Below, piece after piece: positions 1-10,600 of a stretch of DNA of 64,000 nucleotides (position 1 is its first letter; every line of letters starts with the position of its first letter). The stretch lies in contig NC_135786.1 of the NCBI RefSeq assembly GCF_051106095.1, positions 144,383,001 to 144,447,000 of the forward strand. Direction: 5' to 3'. The notes under the pieces are model-generated. The model searched no databases, was not told the origin of the DNA, and saw only the letters and a list, made by a program, of their open reading frames with translations. A program made the translations under genes and the position numbers. The stretch comes from Pogona vitticeps. Taxonomy: Eukaryota > Chordata > Lepidosauria > Squamata > Agamidae.

Positions 1-2028
1 ATATGGTAATGTTGTCACATTCATTATATCCAGTGAGTATAAATGCTTGGAGAGCCTACGTCTGTTAAAAATCACCATGGTGTTGGGATCTGAATCTGAG
101 CAGGAAAAACACATTGGCTCAGCTGCATAAGCCTAGATGCATGGCAGCATTCCTCGGCTCCTAAATAAATCATTCTACATCCCCTTTGGGCATTTGTTTC
201 CAAGGCAGTGTCAATGAGGATATTGGCAAAGGGGAATTCATCCCAGAAAGTGTGATGCTTCTTAACCAAATCATCTTCTTGTATGTGTCCTATGTCAGCC
301 TGACTTGAAACAGCACGTGGTATATTGAAATACAATAAAGAGCTTTTAAATGACAGCAAAATTACTTATTTCAATTGCTTAATTATTTTTAAAGTCAGCT
401 TTGTGTATTTAAACAACATCTAATGCATTTAACTTGTTGAAATAGTTTACAAAAGAGGTAGTTTGTTTCTGCAGTTTTATAGAATGAGTGATTGACGAGA
501 TGTTATACAGTATTTAGAATTTAGAACAGATCCCCATTAAGGGGAAATCTAGAACAGGAAATAGGTTACTTTAACGTTCTCCTCACATCTTTTTAGGTGT
601 GATAACTGTTTTGCCTTCTCATACCTCCTGTAAACATTAATTATCAGGTTAGTGGCAACAGCTGTTAACCACTGAGAAACAACATGCCCTTATCCCTAAA
701 AGATTATTTTAAGATCAGAAAAGCAAGCCATGAAGAACGGTTTAGAAGAAAGGACCTTTTTTTTTTGTTTGATTACAAAACCATTCTATGAGATTATTCC
801 TGCACTGTGTAGGAAGAAGCATTATTTTCATGAACTGAATTCAAGAACAGCTAAAATGGATTTTGTGACCTGAGATATAATGTAGCTCCATTTCTGAAGC
901 TGAAGTAAAAATAAAAATGATATAGGAAATGTCTCCTAAAGTGTGAATTGAGGCAGTGGCATTCTGTTGCCTTGGCAACTATCTTTGTTCAGCTGAGAAG
1001 CTCTCATGTAACCTCAGAGGTGAAACAAGGATATCCCCTGAGGAAGAAGCTCCATGATCGTCAACATTCGTTGTGATGTAATGATGTATCCTACCCACAT
1101 CTTTACAAACCATCTTTCTCTAGGATGAAAGAGCTTCTCATACAGTTGTGTTCAATTGACAGTTAGATATTCTTCCTCATATTCATGGGCAGAGAAAACA
1201 GAAGGACTATTGCACGGAATTTCTCCCACAGTTTCTCAGAGGTGGGGCTCACCATAGCGGCAGTTACACCTAAACTTTGTTCCCTCTCTCCCAACATAGA
1301 GCCTGGCTATTGTTGTACTTCATCCTCAATGCCCTCTACTTATTGTCCTTCTAGGGCATTGTGGTGGTGGCAGAGGGAAGCCAGCCACCAAAACTAACAG
1401 CAAAAGTATAATTGTTTTCTGAGAAATTTTGACCCCACACTTACATCCTTCTTTAGATTTCAGCATCTTTCCCAGGTCTTCCAAATATCACTTTTGGAAG
1501 GGAAGGTCATTGTAAATCAGGGATTTAATGAGTACTCGGAACTGTTGTTTTTTTTAAACACAACTGTGATTTTCCAAGTTTTGTCATGCTCACACAGACC
1601 TCCTACCCCCTGTTTCACTGCGATCTCCCATCTTTCTGTGAAAACAAGATCCAGATGTCATTTTGCTTTTGTTTTATTTTGGCTCTTGTTCTCCACAGGA
1701 AGCTGCCAAATTCTGTACAGCTTAATGCCCTTTCTACAGAATCTTCTGAGGAAAGATGCCATTCTGTAGAAGAATTTTAAAATATCATGAATAATTTGAT
1801 GCCTTTTCTGCTCTTTCCAAGTGAATCCTGCCAAAAACAGATGCAGGAATCAATGTATCTGGAAGGGTTATGCAGTGTTTCTGCCCTTTCAGCTGAATTT
1901 GATGTAGATAAGAGGCCACAGTAGCCGGAATGGGTGTTTCTGATAATCATGCACAGTTAGGTATTTCTTCTGTCCTTTTCAGGTGAATCCTGTGTAAGAA
2001 AAAAAAAGCAGCACCTTACTGGTCCAAA
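1..2028. other. No gene seen; unassigned AT-rich DNA
   Basis: No reading frame here resembles a known protein and I recognise no mobile element. The only notable site is a palindromic RFX-type X-box at 966-979, listed separately. Confidence 0.6.
966..979. promoter_or_regulatory. Perfect palindromic RFX-type X-box motif
   Basis: The sequence GTTGCCTTGGCAAC is an exact inverted repeat and fits the RFX consensus of two half sites separated by 2 bases. RFX factors bind such sites in enhancers and promoters of ciliary and neural genes. No promoter or exon is recognisable nearby, so any role would be as a distal element. The match is seen in the sequence; function is inference, and one motif of this length can occur by chance. 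Confidence 0.35.
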
Positions 2029-2598
2029 GGGGTCCCTTGCTGCTGCCATTGCCGCTGCCGAAGCCCTCCAAGGGCTTCCCTGCCACTGATGGAGGCCTCA
2101 CAGGGGTCCCCGGCTGCTGCCATTGGTGCTGCCAAAACCCTCTGAGGGCTTCTCTGCCACTATGAGAGGCTTCTTGGAGGTCGTCCGCCAGCAGCAGCTT
2201 TCCCAGGGTACATCGGGCCAACCGGGGGAGGGCTTCCCCTGGTAGGCCCGGTCTACCAGGCTATCCCGGTGGGTAAACCATGCCTACCAGGGGAAGCCCT
2301 CCCCTGGTAAGACGGGTGTATCCTGGGAAAGCCGGCGGCAGCAGCAGCAGACGACCTCCGAGATGCCTCCCATGGTGGCAGAGAAGCCCTGGAAGGCATC
2401 TGGAGGCATGATCGGTGGCCTATGGACCGGAAGGGGGAGGTGGGGAAAGCACCAAATTTGAATTTGGCACTTTCCCCCTCACCTTCTGGTCCGCAGATCG
2501 ATTCTCCAGCTGCAATTCGAAGTGAAATTTTGCGACCGGAGAAGTCCGTAACTCGAAAAGTCCGCAGGTGGAGCTGTGTGTAAGTCAAGGGTCCACTG
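2029..2598. mobile_element. GC-rich foldback MITE, Tigger/mariner-like right end
   Basis: The right end, around 2580-2598, is the inverse complement of the left end of the 261-bp MITEs at 15,519 and 38,349 and is followed by TA, the target of Tc1/mariner-type elements. The interior is far richer in G+C than its surroundings. It contains two tandem units of about 75 bp (2029-2102 and 2103-2180), then a large imperfect hairpin around 2175-2362 whose arms share the segments GGAGGTCGTC and CTTTCCCAGG in inverted form. I found no matching left terminal repeat, so the left boundary is uncertain and the copy is probably truncated there. Confidence 0.55.
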
Positions 2599-2696
2599 TA
2601 CCTTATAGAATTTCGTTTGCTTATATATTTGAGTTTGTTGCAGTATTTCAAGGGCTGCCAAGGGTGCCATAATTGTTTTCCCTTTCCATTACTCCA

Positions 2697-2796
2697 TTTG
2701 ACCAAACTCCGGGAGGCAGTGGAAGACAGGAGGGCCTGGCGTGCTATGGTCCATGGGATCACGAAAAGTCGGATACGACTTAACAACTAAACAACA
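2697..2796 (+). mobile_element. BovB LINE 3' tail insertion, 100 bp
   Basis: A 100-bp insertion begins TTTGACCAAACTCC and ends in a CAACAA tail, flanked by the 9-bp duplication ATTACTCCA (2688-2696 and 2797-2805). It matches the last 100 bases of the BovB-type copy at 6385. It is either a strongly 5'-truncated BovB or a very short non-autonomous retroposon using the BovB tail. The intact target duplication shows this was an independent insertion, not a decayed longer copy. Confidence 0.75.
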
Positions 2797-2892
2797 ATTA
2801 CTCCAGAAAAAGGAAGCTGATTCAGCAGGGCTGAGAATGCCCTTATGATCTAAGTAAGTGGAGCATCTTATTCCACAGTGGAAGGGGAAGGC

Positions 2893-3030
2893 AGGGAGGA
2901 TAGCTTAGTGGTTTAAGGCATCTGATTGTTGAACCAGAGGTTGGGAGTTCAATTCTCTGCTACATCTTCTTGGCAGAGGCTGGACTTGATGAGCCATAGA
3001 GTCCCTTCCAGATGTGCAGTTCTAAGATCT
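2893..3030 (+). mobile_element. tRNA-derived SINE
   Basis: A tRNA-like head carries A-box-like TAGCTTAGTGG and B-box-like GGGAGTTCAATTC sequences. A body follows with the segment GGCTGGACTTGATGAGCC and an end resembling GTGCAGTTCTAAGATC. The same body occurs at 24,014 and 33,885 (opposite strand), 31,975 (same strand) and 23,006 (opposite strand). It would be transcribed by RNA polymerase III and copied by a partner LINE. It is moderately worn. No target duplication is clear. Confidence 0.7.
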
Positions 3031-4236
3031 AAGATAAGCTACTACCCTGGCAGTACTCAAAATATGCCTTTTGATGGAGGTTCATCCAGTAAGTTTCATG
3101 TTTGAGTGAGAATCTGGATATGATTCTCAAAATTGTGATTAATGATGAGGTGCAGGCAAAAAAGCTATTCAGAAAGATCAGCTTCCCCCCAAGGAAGGAT
3201 TTGATGAATTTATATTTTCTCAAGATCGTCCTTGCGTGCTGACATTCTACATGTACAGTATCAGAGCTTCCCCTATAAAAAGAGAAGCTGCATGCTACAT
3301 GAGACAAAGAGCTGGTGCCAAAACCGCAATCTCATGTTGCAGTGTAATGAGAAGGAAAATTATGGTGCTAGATGAGTCTAGCACAGTTTGGGATCCTAAT
3401 TGATGGCTGTGCTAGGGGAAGAGCTCTGGGAACTGAGAAATCAAAGTCCACCCTAACCTGGTCCATACATGCTTCTAGAATACCTTTTGAATGCTCTGAT
3501 GGTGCTCTTTCTGACAAAGGGTTTCTATTCTCACAAGGCTTTTTGGAGGTATTTCTCTCCTCATGATGGGTCTGCTACCCTGGTGATAGAGCCCCTTTTT
3601 GCTAGCAGATCTATGTTTCCACACTATGTTATCCTTGTTCTCCAGTGGCCTCTGAATCTCCATTGAATTCAGATTGCTCTGCTTGTGATCTTTGCATTAT
3701 AGAAAGGAGTGGGTAGAAATGCAAACAAGACACCATTTCTGCTGTTTGTTGGAGAAACCAGGGTATAGCAACAGCAGAGATCTTTCCACAGCTGGATACA
3801 CCATTCCACCCATGGGCTTCCCTCTTTACAAGAGACGTGGAGATGTATGTCTTTGGACTCTGACTCCCCAGTATAGCAGCCTGAGAAATTACGGAAACTG
3901 TAATCTATAAACTTTTTTCTCTTTGGCATTCTATTTTGCTTTGGCAAAATGGATGTCCACTTGCTCCCTTCCTGGTCCTGCTGCTCCTGCCACTTCCCTA
4001 CCAGATCCTGCTGCTGGTGACACCGCCAACACCATCAGCAGTGACAGTGGGCCAGCTTCCCTTCCAGAGGTTGGACTTGCCACCTTTGCACATGCACCTG
4101 CCGCCCAGCTGATAGGCCAGTTTGCTTTTTGCGGGGTTTGTGGTGGTTCGTAATTCATAGTTCATGGGTAGGCACGAATTATGTCAAGGTAAATTTACAG
4201 GTCTGATCAGAATAAAGTATATTAATGAGCAGCCAT
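3031..4236. other. No gene seen; C+G-richer patch at 3955-4140
   Basis: I see no convincing gene. The patch at about 3955-4140 is richer in C+G and in CTGCTG-like words than its surroundings and may be a worn repeat, but I cannot assign a family. Confidence 0.45.
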
Positions 4237-4535
4237 GATGAACAGATGTGTAAAAACTGAGTCATGATGACTCAGCAGTGCTGACTCATGCATGATGCAA
4301 TACATAATGTGATTGGACACAAGCAGATGTGTATGTGTTTATATGTGTAAAACTGAACAGTTGATCTATCTTTCTGCTTTGTGATGAATGCTACCTGTTA
4401 TGCTGCCAGACTGAACTGCTGTAAATATCTTGTATATACACGTTGGTGTAGGAGAAGCTGCTGTTGTGTGCATGAGTTATTCTGGACTACCTGGACTGTT
4501 TAATACTCTGCTAAACCTGCTGTTCTTCCACGTTT
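4237..4535 (+). mobile_element. Possible solo LTR (fossil), family unknown
   Basis: The stretch starts with TG, carries three AP-1/MARE-type sites close to its 5' end (4258-4288), and ends in a CTGCTAAACCTGCTG-type region like the U5 part of some reptile LTRs. I see no second LTR, target duplication or coding region. The call rests on general appearance, and boundaries are approximate. If correct it is an old solo LTR. Confidence 0.3.
4258..4288. promoter_or_regulatory. Cluster of three AP-1/MARE-type sites
   Basis: TGAGTCA (4258-4264), TGACTCAGCA (4268-4277) and TGCTGACTCA (4279-4288) lie within 31 bases. These match the bZIP (Jun/Fos, Maf/Nrf2) consensus. The dense packing suggests an enhancer, perhaps the U3 region of the possible LTR around it. 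The matches are seen; function is inference. Confidence 0.4.
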
Positions 4536-6384
4536 TTGCGCTAACAAATTACAAACCATCCCAATTTGGTTGGTTATTTGGTTTGTGCCCACCTCTCATT
4601 TGTAATGTGTATTTTGGCCCTTACAGATTTGCGTCCTGTAACATGGGGTGTATATAGAAAATGTTTCCTTCTTTCAGATGTCTTGGGGGAAATCCTGTTG
4701 CTTAGTTACATCTTAACAAGTCTCTGCTTGGATTTTTTGGCTCAAGTGAAGTTAGCAGGTGAGTTACATGGTCAAAGATTGAAGCAGGGATTTATTAACT
4801 GCCTGTAAATATTTACTGGAGGTTATCCCGCGTGCCTTCTATAACAAAACTGAGCAACAGGATTTTAGCCATTGTTAGTTTATATCATATGCAAGTTTAG
4901 TCAGTTTTAATCTATGCAACATTCCCATTCCTGCCAGATGACCCATAAAGGACACCAAACCCTAAAGGATTCTTTTAGCTTACTTGTGGTTTCTCAAGGT
5001 CAGTTCTGAATTGGTGTTCAGACAAAGCAGAGTGGTACTTACACAGCTATTGCTATAGATGAATAAAGGATTTTCATTTCCTGTGCTGTCAGATTGGCTG
5101 ATCTCATCAGCAAGAGCTTAATTTAACAGAAGGTACAAAAATAAGAAGAAGATGAAGATTGGAATTAAAGGTAATTGCACCTTTACATTCAATTGTGAAT
5201 GAATGGCATATTCTCCCTTTCAAGGAGATTTGTGGCAGATATTTTCTGTACTTGTTTTTCTGTTTTTCTTATTTTCACTATTTTTTAAAATGACAAAATA
5301 CATAGAAAAGTATGAATAAGTAAGAGAGAGAAAAGGAATCTTATTAAGCTTAGAAAGTAGTAAACACCTTCTCTAAGTCTGAGAATCTTTTTAATTCTTG
5401 TTGTGCTCTGGAACAGACATCAACACTCATTAAACGTTTCATATTTTACCTAGAGTTTTGCACAGATATCATGTTTTTTACCCAGGGTTTTGCACTGAAT
5501 TTGTTCAACCTATTTCTGCAATTACAGTTGGTACTGTAATTCAGAGCTTCATCCTCATAAATTGCAATGAAACATTTTCATCCCCAAGTGTACATTTATT
5601 GTGCAGAATGTACACAGAGGCGGACCTGCTTTGTGGGCGATGATATGGCTTTGCCATCTGGACAACTGTAAATGTTCATATCCTCAAATTTCAGACATGT
5701 GTCACATACATTTCTTCCCCTACAATCAAAATGTTAGTATTGAAAAGAGGGGGGGGGGAAGAGGTATGGGACAAAAAAAAAAGTTCCAGCAAATCTAGAT
5801 TTTTAGTGTTGGGCTCTTTTTTTTTTTTTTTTTAAATTCTGAAGCAAAGAAATGTATGAGAAAGGAAAAAAGCCCATGCTGTTTTTTGGCAAGACACCAC
5901 GTGGCACAACAGAAAACACACACAGTTGTCAGAACTTTTTTTGTGTGAGGGGAGGAATCATGGTATCTTCTGCTGGGGAGGGATATTAGAAATCACTTTA
6001 GCCCAGGAGATGCCCCACAATAAAATGTGTATGTTTTGTCTTATTTGGTCATTTTTCTTCTTTTATTCCCTCTTACCTTTTCTGGCTCTGAGTATGTGGG
6101 GAGAACAAAGTTGATTCTATAGACGCAGAGGTGTGCTTTTGCACTCCTTGGCTGAAATCCAATGAGAGTATGCTCATTGACTCAATGGGATGTATAGAAA
6201 AGTTGACTCATCAGACTCCCAATGATTCCATGGGCCTACGCTAGCTTCAGATTACTAGTGGGTGGCAGCCTTTTCGGTTTCTCCTTCTCTTATGCTCTTC
6301 TGGCTTGATCTCTTTTATGATTGGATTTTTAATTTGTTTTAAACTAAAGCAGCAAATTGCCACTAGTTAATGAGTTGCCATTTT
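4536..6384. other. No gene seen; AT-rich unassigned DNA
   Basis: No recognisable exon or element. It holds short homopolymer runs only, for example G near 5750 and T near 5820. Confidence 0.5.
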
Positions 6385-6716
6385 GAAAGAAATCAACCCT
6401 GTGTGCCCATTGGAAGGACAGATCCTGAAGCTGAGGCTCCAATACTTTGGCCATCTCATGAGAAGAGAAGACTCCCTAGAAAAGGCCCTGATGTTAGGAA
6501 AGTGTGAGGGTAAGAGGAGAAGGGGACGACAGAGGATGAGATGGTTGGACAGTGTCATCGAAACTACCAACATGAATTTGACCCAACTCCGGGAGGTAGT
6601 GGAAGACTGGAGAGGCTGGCATGCTCTGGTCCATGGGGTCACGAAAGTAGTAGGTATTACCTACTACTCACGAAGAGTCGGACACGACTAAACGACTAAA
6701 CAACAACAACAACAAC
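6385..6716 (+). mobile_element. BovB LINE 3' fragment, about 330 bp
   Basis: The translated strand reads like the C-terminal end of a BovB/RTE polymerase, with the segments LQYFGHLMRREDSLEKAL and GRQRMRWLD, followed by a short 3' end and an AAC-repeat tail. The family is known from squamates and ruminants and is the standard example of LINE horizontal transfer in vertebrates. The copy is 5'-truncated and has no complete domain. A 22-bp palindromic insertion sits inside its 3' end at 6646-6667. Confidence 0.8.
6646..6667. repeat. 22-bp palindromic insertion in a BovB tail
   Basis: Four other BovB tails in this window (2697, 22,725, 27,649, 63,596) read straight through here. Only this copy has an extra 22 bases, nearly a perfect palindrome built on GTAGTAGG and CCTACTAC, bounded by the 7-bp direct repeat TCACGAA (6639-6645 and 6668-6674). 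It looks like a tiny insertion with a target duplication, or filler made during break repair. Confidence 0.6.
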
Positions 6717-7565
6717 AGACAAGGAAATTTTTCCACAGGTTTATTTCTGTGGGGGTGCAAGGAGGCTAACAACTCAAACCGTACCCTCAAGTATCTACAT
6801 TTTTAAAACAACTCCAATAAATATTAAAATATATAGAAGAACAAAAGCAGATAACAAAGAAATAGTAAAATACTGAGAATACATTACTATCAAAATAGTA
6901 CTTTAGAAGTTGACATTAAATTTATTTGTTAAAAAGGAAGCTGAACTAGCTTCAGAAGTTCAAAAGCGAACAGTTCACCACAGTGCACAGTTGGAGTGGT
7001 TGCCTACTCCTATTAAGACTTAGCTGAGGGAGAGTGGACATGGAATCTCCACACAGGTAGTTTTTTTCCCCATTCTTCTGTTTTGGGTGAGGAGGAGGAG
7101 AGGGGACCCAATCTGGACTATTGGCTACACTTTTTTGAATTAATACTTTATAACACAACAGGGATACCTTGCTAAAATATATTATTCCTGGGAAAACCCA
7201 TTAGCCACTGTGCGGACTGCAGCTAAGGTTATGCGTGGCAAAAATGCCTGAGGAGGTAGATAAAGCCAGAATCCTTGCTCCTCAAAAATACCAGAACATG
7301 GACTCAGAGAATGTTAGCTCTTTCATACCATTTTCATTGAATAAGCATATGTTAAGAGGATTCTAATTTATACCTTAGCAAGCATCTTGTGAGCTGGCAA
7401 CTGGACTGAAGTGGTGAGCCAAACTCTTCTGGCATTTCTTGAATTTAGGTGTAATGAAAATACAGTCTGAAATTTAAATCAATCTTGTGTTATTCGTGGT
7501 ATCCTAAGCCAAGAAGTATCACCAAGGGTTTCTCCTTTTATTTATTTATTCTCCCTCATCTATAA
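6717..7565. other. No gene seen; unassigned DNA
   Basis: No recognisable gene or element family in this stretch. Confidence 0.5.
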
Positions 7566-7803
7566 ATAATCTTGTGCCGTCAAGTCAATTCTGACTAATC
7601 TCAACCCCTTTTGGGATCTTCCAAGTAGAGATCACTCTGAAGTAGTTTACCATTCCCTGTTTCTGGGGGTACCCTCGGACTGTTAGCTTTCTCAGGGCCA
7701 CACAAGTTGTCTCTACTTACAGGGAGCACAGTGAGGAATCGAACCGGCAACTTCTGGCTCCACAGCCACATACCTAAACCACTGAGCTATCCAGCCACCT
7801 CCC
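7566..7803 (-). mobile_element. tRNA-headed SINE with RTE-type tail
   Basis: On the minus strand the element begins with a tRNA-like head: A box TAGCTCAGTGG (complement at 7779-7789) and B box GGTTCGATTCC (complement near 7735-7745). It runs through a body shared with the copy at 22,485 and ends in a segment ending GACTTGACGGCAC. That tail resembles the 3' end of the old RTE LINE at 12,110-12,160, which suggests the LINE that mobilised it. It is about 240 bp and close to full length. Confidence 0.75.
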
Positions 7804-9375
7804 CTCCTCCTCCTCCCCAAAGCACCTCCAGCAACCAGATTTCGATAGTGCTATTCTCAAATGACTCAGGGAATAACACTACATCACAATTTAACCTTGC
7901 TCTCAGGAGTGTTGCATTCCAACATTACCAAGGTACAGTTGAAAGCTGCATCGTGGCTGCTTAATGCAGTGACAAAACTCTCTCATGTTCTTTTTGTAAC
8001 CAAAACAGACCAACTAAAAGATCAACGAAAGGAAAGACCTATGAAAGTCCCTGGTGTGTTCATACAAAAGAGTAAAGGTCATCCAGTACAATTTCAGTGT
8101 AAAAAGTAATTATGGGAATGATTTTTGATACCACGAACCCAGAAGACCTGCGAAAGGGTGTGTAAGGGTTTATGTATGAAAGAGACGGGGGAGGGGGGGA
8201 AGAGAGGGAAATAATATTTTTGTTGTGTGACATTTTTCTCATTTTCCCTCTGAGACAATGGAACAGTTTAGCTCTTTCTAAGCCTCAGTCAGCATGGATG
8301 TATGATGTCCATCAGTGAGAGATGGCAGTGCTTCAGATGTGGATTCAGATAATAGCTATGGCATGTAAATCTTGATAATCTCGAAACAGCAGTGAGCAGA
8401 GGCAGGCAGGGGTTTGTCCTTTGGGAGATGGGGAGCGGAAGAGAATTTGCATTGAAGGCTGATTTTTACAAAATATTTGCTTTGCACAGAAGCAGTGTTC
8501 TGCCATTTGGCTCGTAAGGCATTCTGAAACTCAAGGCAAAGAATTTGCATTGGACTCAAATTATATGAAAACAGCTAGGGGAGACGTTTAGAGAAGACGA
8601 GGAAAGGCGGATGGGAAACCCATATAAATCTAAAGACTGAGCACTTGCAATCTGTTCAAAGTCACCTTGCCATGCTAACAGCAAGATGCCTGCAGATTAC
8701 AAGTGTTTACTCTATAGTGCTTCATGCAATACTTCTTCAGGAAGTGGAGGCTTAATGTTCTTATGCACTGGAGTCTCATTGATCCAGTGCTCCAGGGATG
8801 CACTTAGAATTCAATGCAATGAGGCCCCATTTCTTTCTCCTTTTCCATCTTATTAATGTTCTCAGACTAATGGACAAATATTTCTTTTTTGCTATTGAGG
8901 GGTTTTTTTTAGTTGTTTTTTAAAGCTGCCATGTAACATTTATCTAGTTATAATGAGATTCATATGGCTAATAATAGGAACAGACATACAGAAAGTCATA
9001 GAGAAAGCAAGAAGCAAATGTTATAGGCAGGTTTGAAATAAAAAGGCAAACTAATGGATTTTTATTGACCTCGAGGAGGTCAGCCTGCCCGACCATGATA
9101 GTTTATAAGTATGGTCCTAAAGACTTTCACATTGGAACTTTACTTTGGTGGTTTCCAGTATTTACTAAGCAGAGAGTAAAGCAAGACAAGAAGATCCAGT
9201 ATGCAGCTGTTATTCTCCAGAGACTCCTTTATAGACAAATAGTGCCTTTAGATTCATTATTTCTGGTATGTAAACCTAGCTCCTATTAGCATGATACACT
9301 CAAACTCAGCTACGTATGCTGTTGAAGGGAAATAGAAATTAGAAATGGAGTTCCCTTAAGTGATGGGAAATAATT
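7804..9375. other. No gene seen; unassigned DNA
   Basis: No recognisable exon. The small patch at 9061-9105 may be part of the RTE LINE that starts at 9376, but the match is too weak to call. Confidence 0.5.
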
Positions 9376-9602
9376 TGTGAAACTGTGGGTTGTTCTGAAA
9401 GAAATAGGTGCTCCTCACTACTTGATTGTCCTGATGCATAACTTGTATTGTGGAGAAAAGGCTATCGTGAGGACAGAATATGGAGAAACAGAATGGTTTC
9501 CAACAGGCAAAGGTGTCAAACAAGGGTGCATTTTATCCCCTTATCCAGTCTGTACATAGAACATATCATACGGAAAGCCAGACTTGTTTCAGATGAAGGA
9601 AG
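9376..9602 (+). mobile_element. RTE-clade LINE, 5' piece of split copy
   Basis: The plus strand encodes a stretch of RTE/BovB-like reverse transcriptase: LWVVLKEIGAPHYLIVL, then RTEYGETEWFPTGKGVKQGC. The reading breaks off as GRMKI exactly where an L2 LINE on the opposite strand begins, and resumes at 11,488. The copy is old and was 5'-truncated before the L2 landed. Its 3' end differs from the BovB tails elsewhere in this window, so it is a separate RTE lineage. Confidence 0.75.
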
Positions 9603-9636
9603 AATGAAAATTGATTGATTGATTGATTTTATTAAA

Positions 9637-10600
9637 TTATTTGTTCGATTTATATCCTGCCCATCTGGTATATTCTACCACTCTGGGCGGCTTACAGAAT
9701 ATCAAAACAATTAAAAAACATAAAAACATTAGCATACAACAATAACAAATAGTGCAGGAATAAAAAATAAATAAATAGCAAAGCAAAACAAATCTGTAGC
9801 TGACAGGAGGAAAGGCCTGGATGTACATCCATGTTTTCAGCTGGCATTTGAAAGTACCTAGAGTAGGGGCCTTGTGAATCTCCGGAGGAAGGTTGTTCCA
9901 AAGGTGAGGAGCCACTGCTGAGAAGGCCCGGCTTCGAGTCTTTTCCCTCTGGGCCTCCTTCGGCGTCAGGCTCCTCAGCCTTACCTCCTGACTTATGCGG
10001 ATGATCTGAGTAGATTTTGGTGGGAGCAGGCGCTCCACCAAGTATTGAGGTCCTAAACCGTTTAGGGCCTTATAGGTAAGCATTAGAACTTTGAATTCAA
10101 TGTGGAAACAGATGGGCAGCCAGTGCAGCATGGCCGGAACAGGAGAAATATGTTGGTGTTTTCTCACTCCAGTAAGGAGTCTGGCCGCTGCATTCTGCAC
10201 CACTTGAAGTTTCCGCATCAGCCTCAAAGGCAGCCCCATGTAGAGCACATTACAGTGGTCTAATCTTGAGATGACGAGCGCATGTACCAAGGTAGTGAGC
10301 GCCCCCATGTCAAGGTAGGGTTGCAGCCAGGCAATCTCCCAAAGGTGGAAAAAGGCGGTGCGAACTACTGACGCCACCTGGGTTTCCATGGTGAGCGTCG
10401 CATCCAGGTGTACCCCCAGGCTGTGAACCCCACTCTTAGCAGCTAGGGTCACCCCCCCAAATGTGAGAGAGCCACCCAGGCCAAGGGCGTCCACCCTCAG
10501 AACTTCCGTCTTGTCCGGGTTCAGCCTCAGCCTATTTTCCTGCATCCACTGCACTACGGCCCCCAGGCAGCGCTGGAGAGACAACGGCATCACCTGCAGT
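9637..10600 (-). pseudogene. L2 polymerase C-terminal part
   Basis: This continues the L2 protein after one frameshift. It contains NRLRLNPDKTEVLRV (end of the RT palm), then the region rich in LQVVQNAAARLLTG and HWLPICFHIEFKVL, and the L2-typical FSAVAPHLWNNLPPE near the C-terminus. The last 40 or so residues of the frame run into the 3' untranslated region and are not protein. Having only one frameshift over 1.9 kb marks this as a fairly recent copy. Confidence 0.8.

Noticed and set aside
72-359. 95-residue open frame on the minus strand
   Set aside because: No domain, no codon pattern or splice context supporting a gene; lengths like this are expected by chance in AT-rich DNA.
2253-2786. 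177-residue minus-strand frame
   Set aside because: It runs antisense through the BovB tail and the GC-rich MITE; the open frame comes from base composition.
7735-7789. tRNA gene candidates from A and B boxes
   Set aside because: The boxes belong to SINE heads; the cloverleaf is not complete and the bodies continue into repeat sequence.
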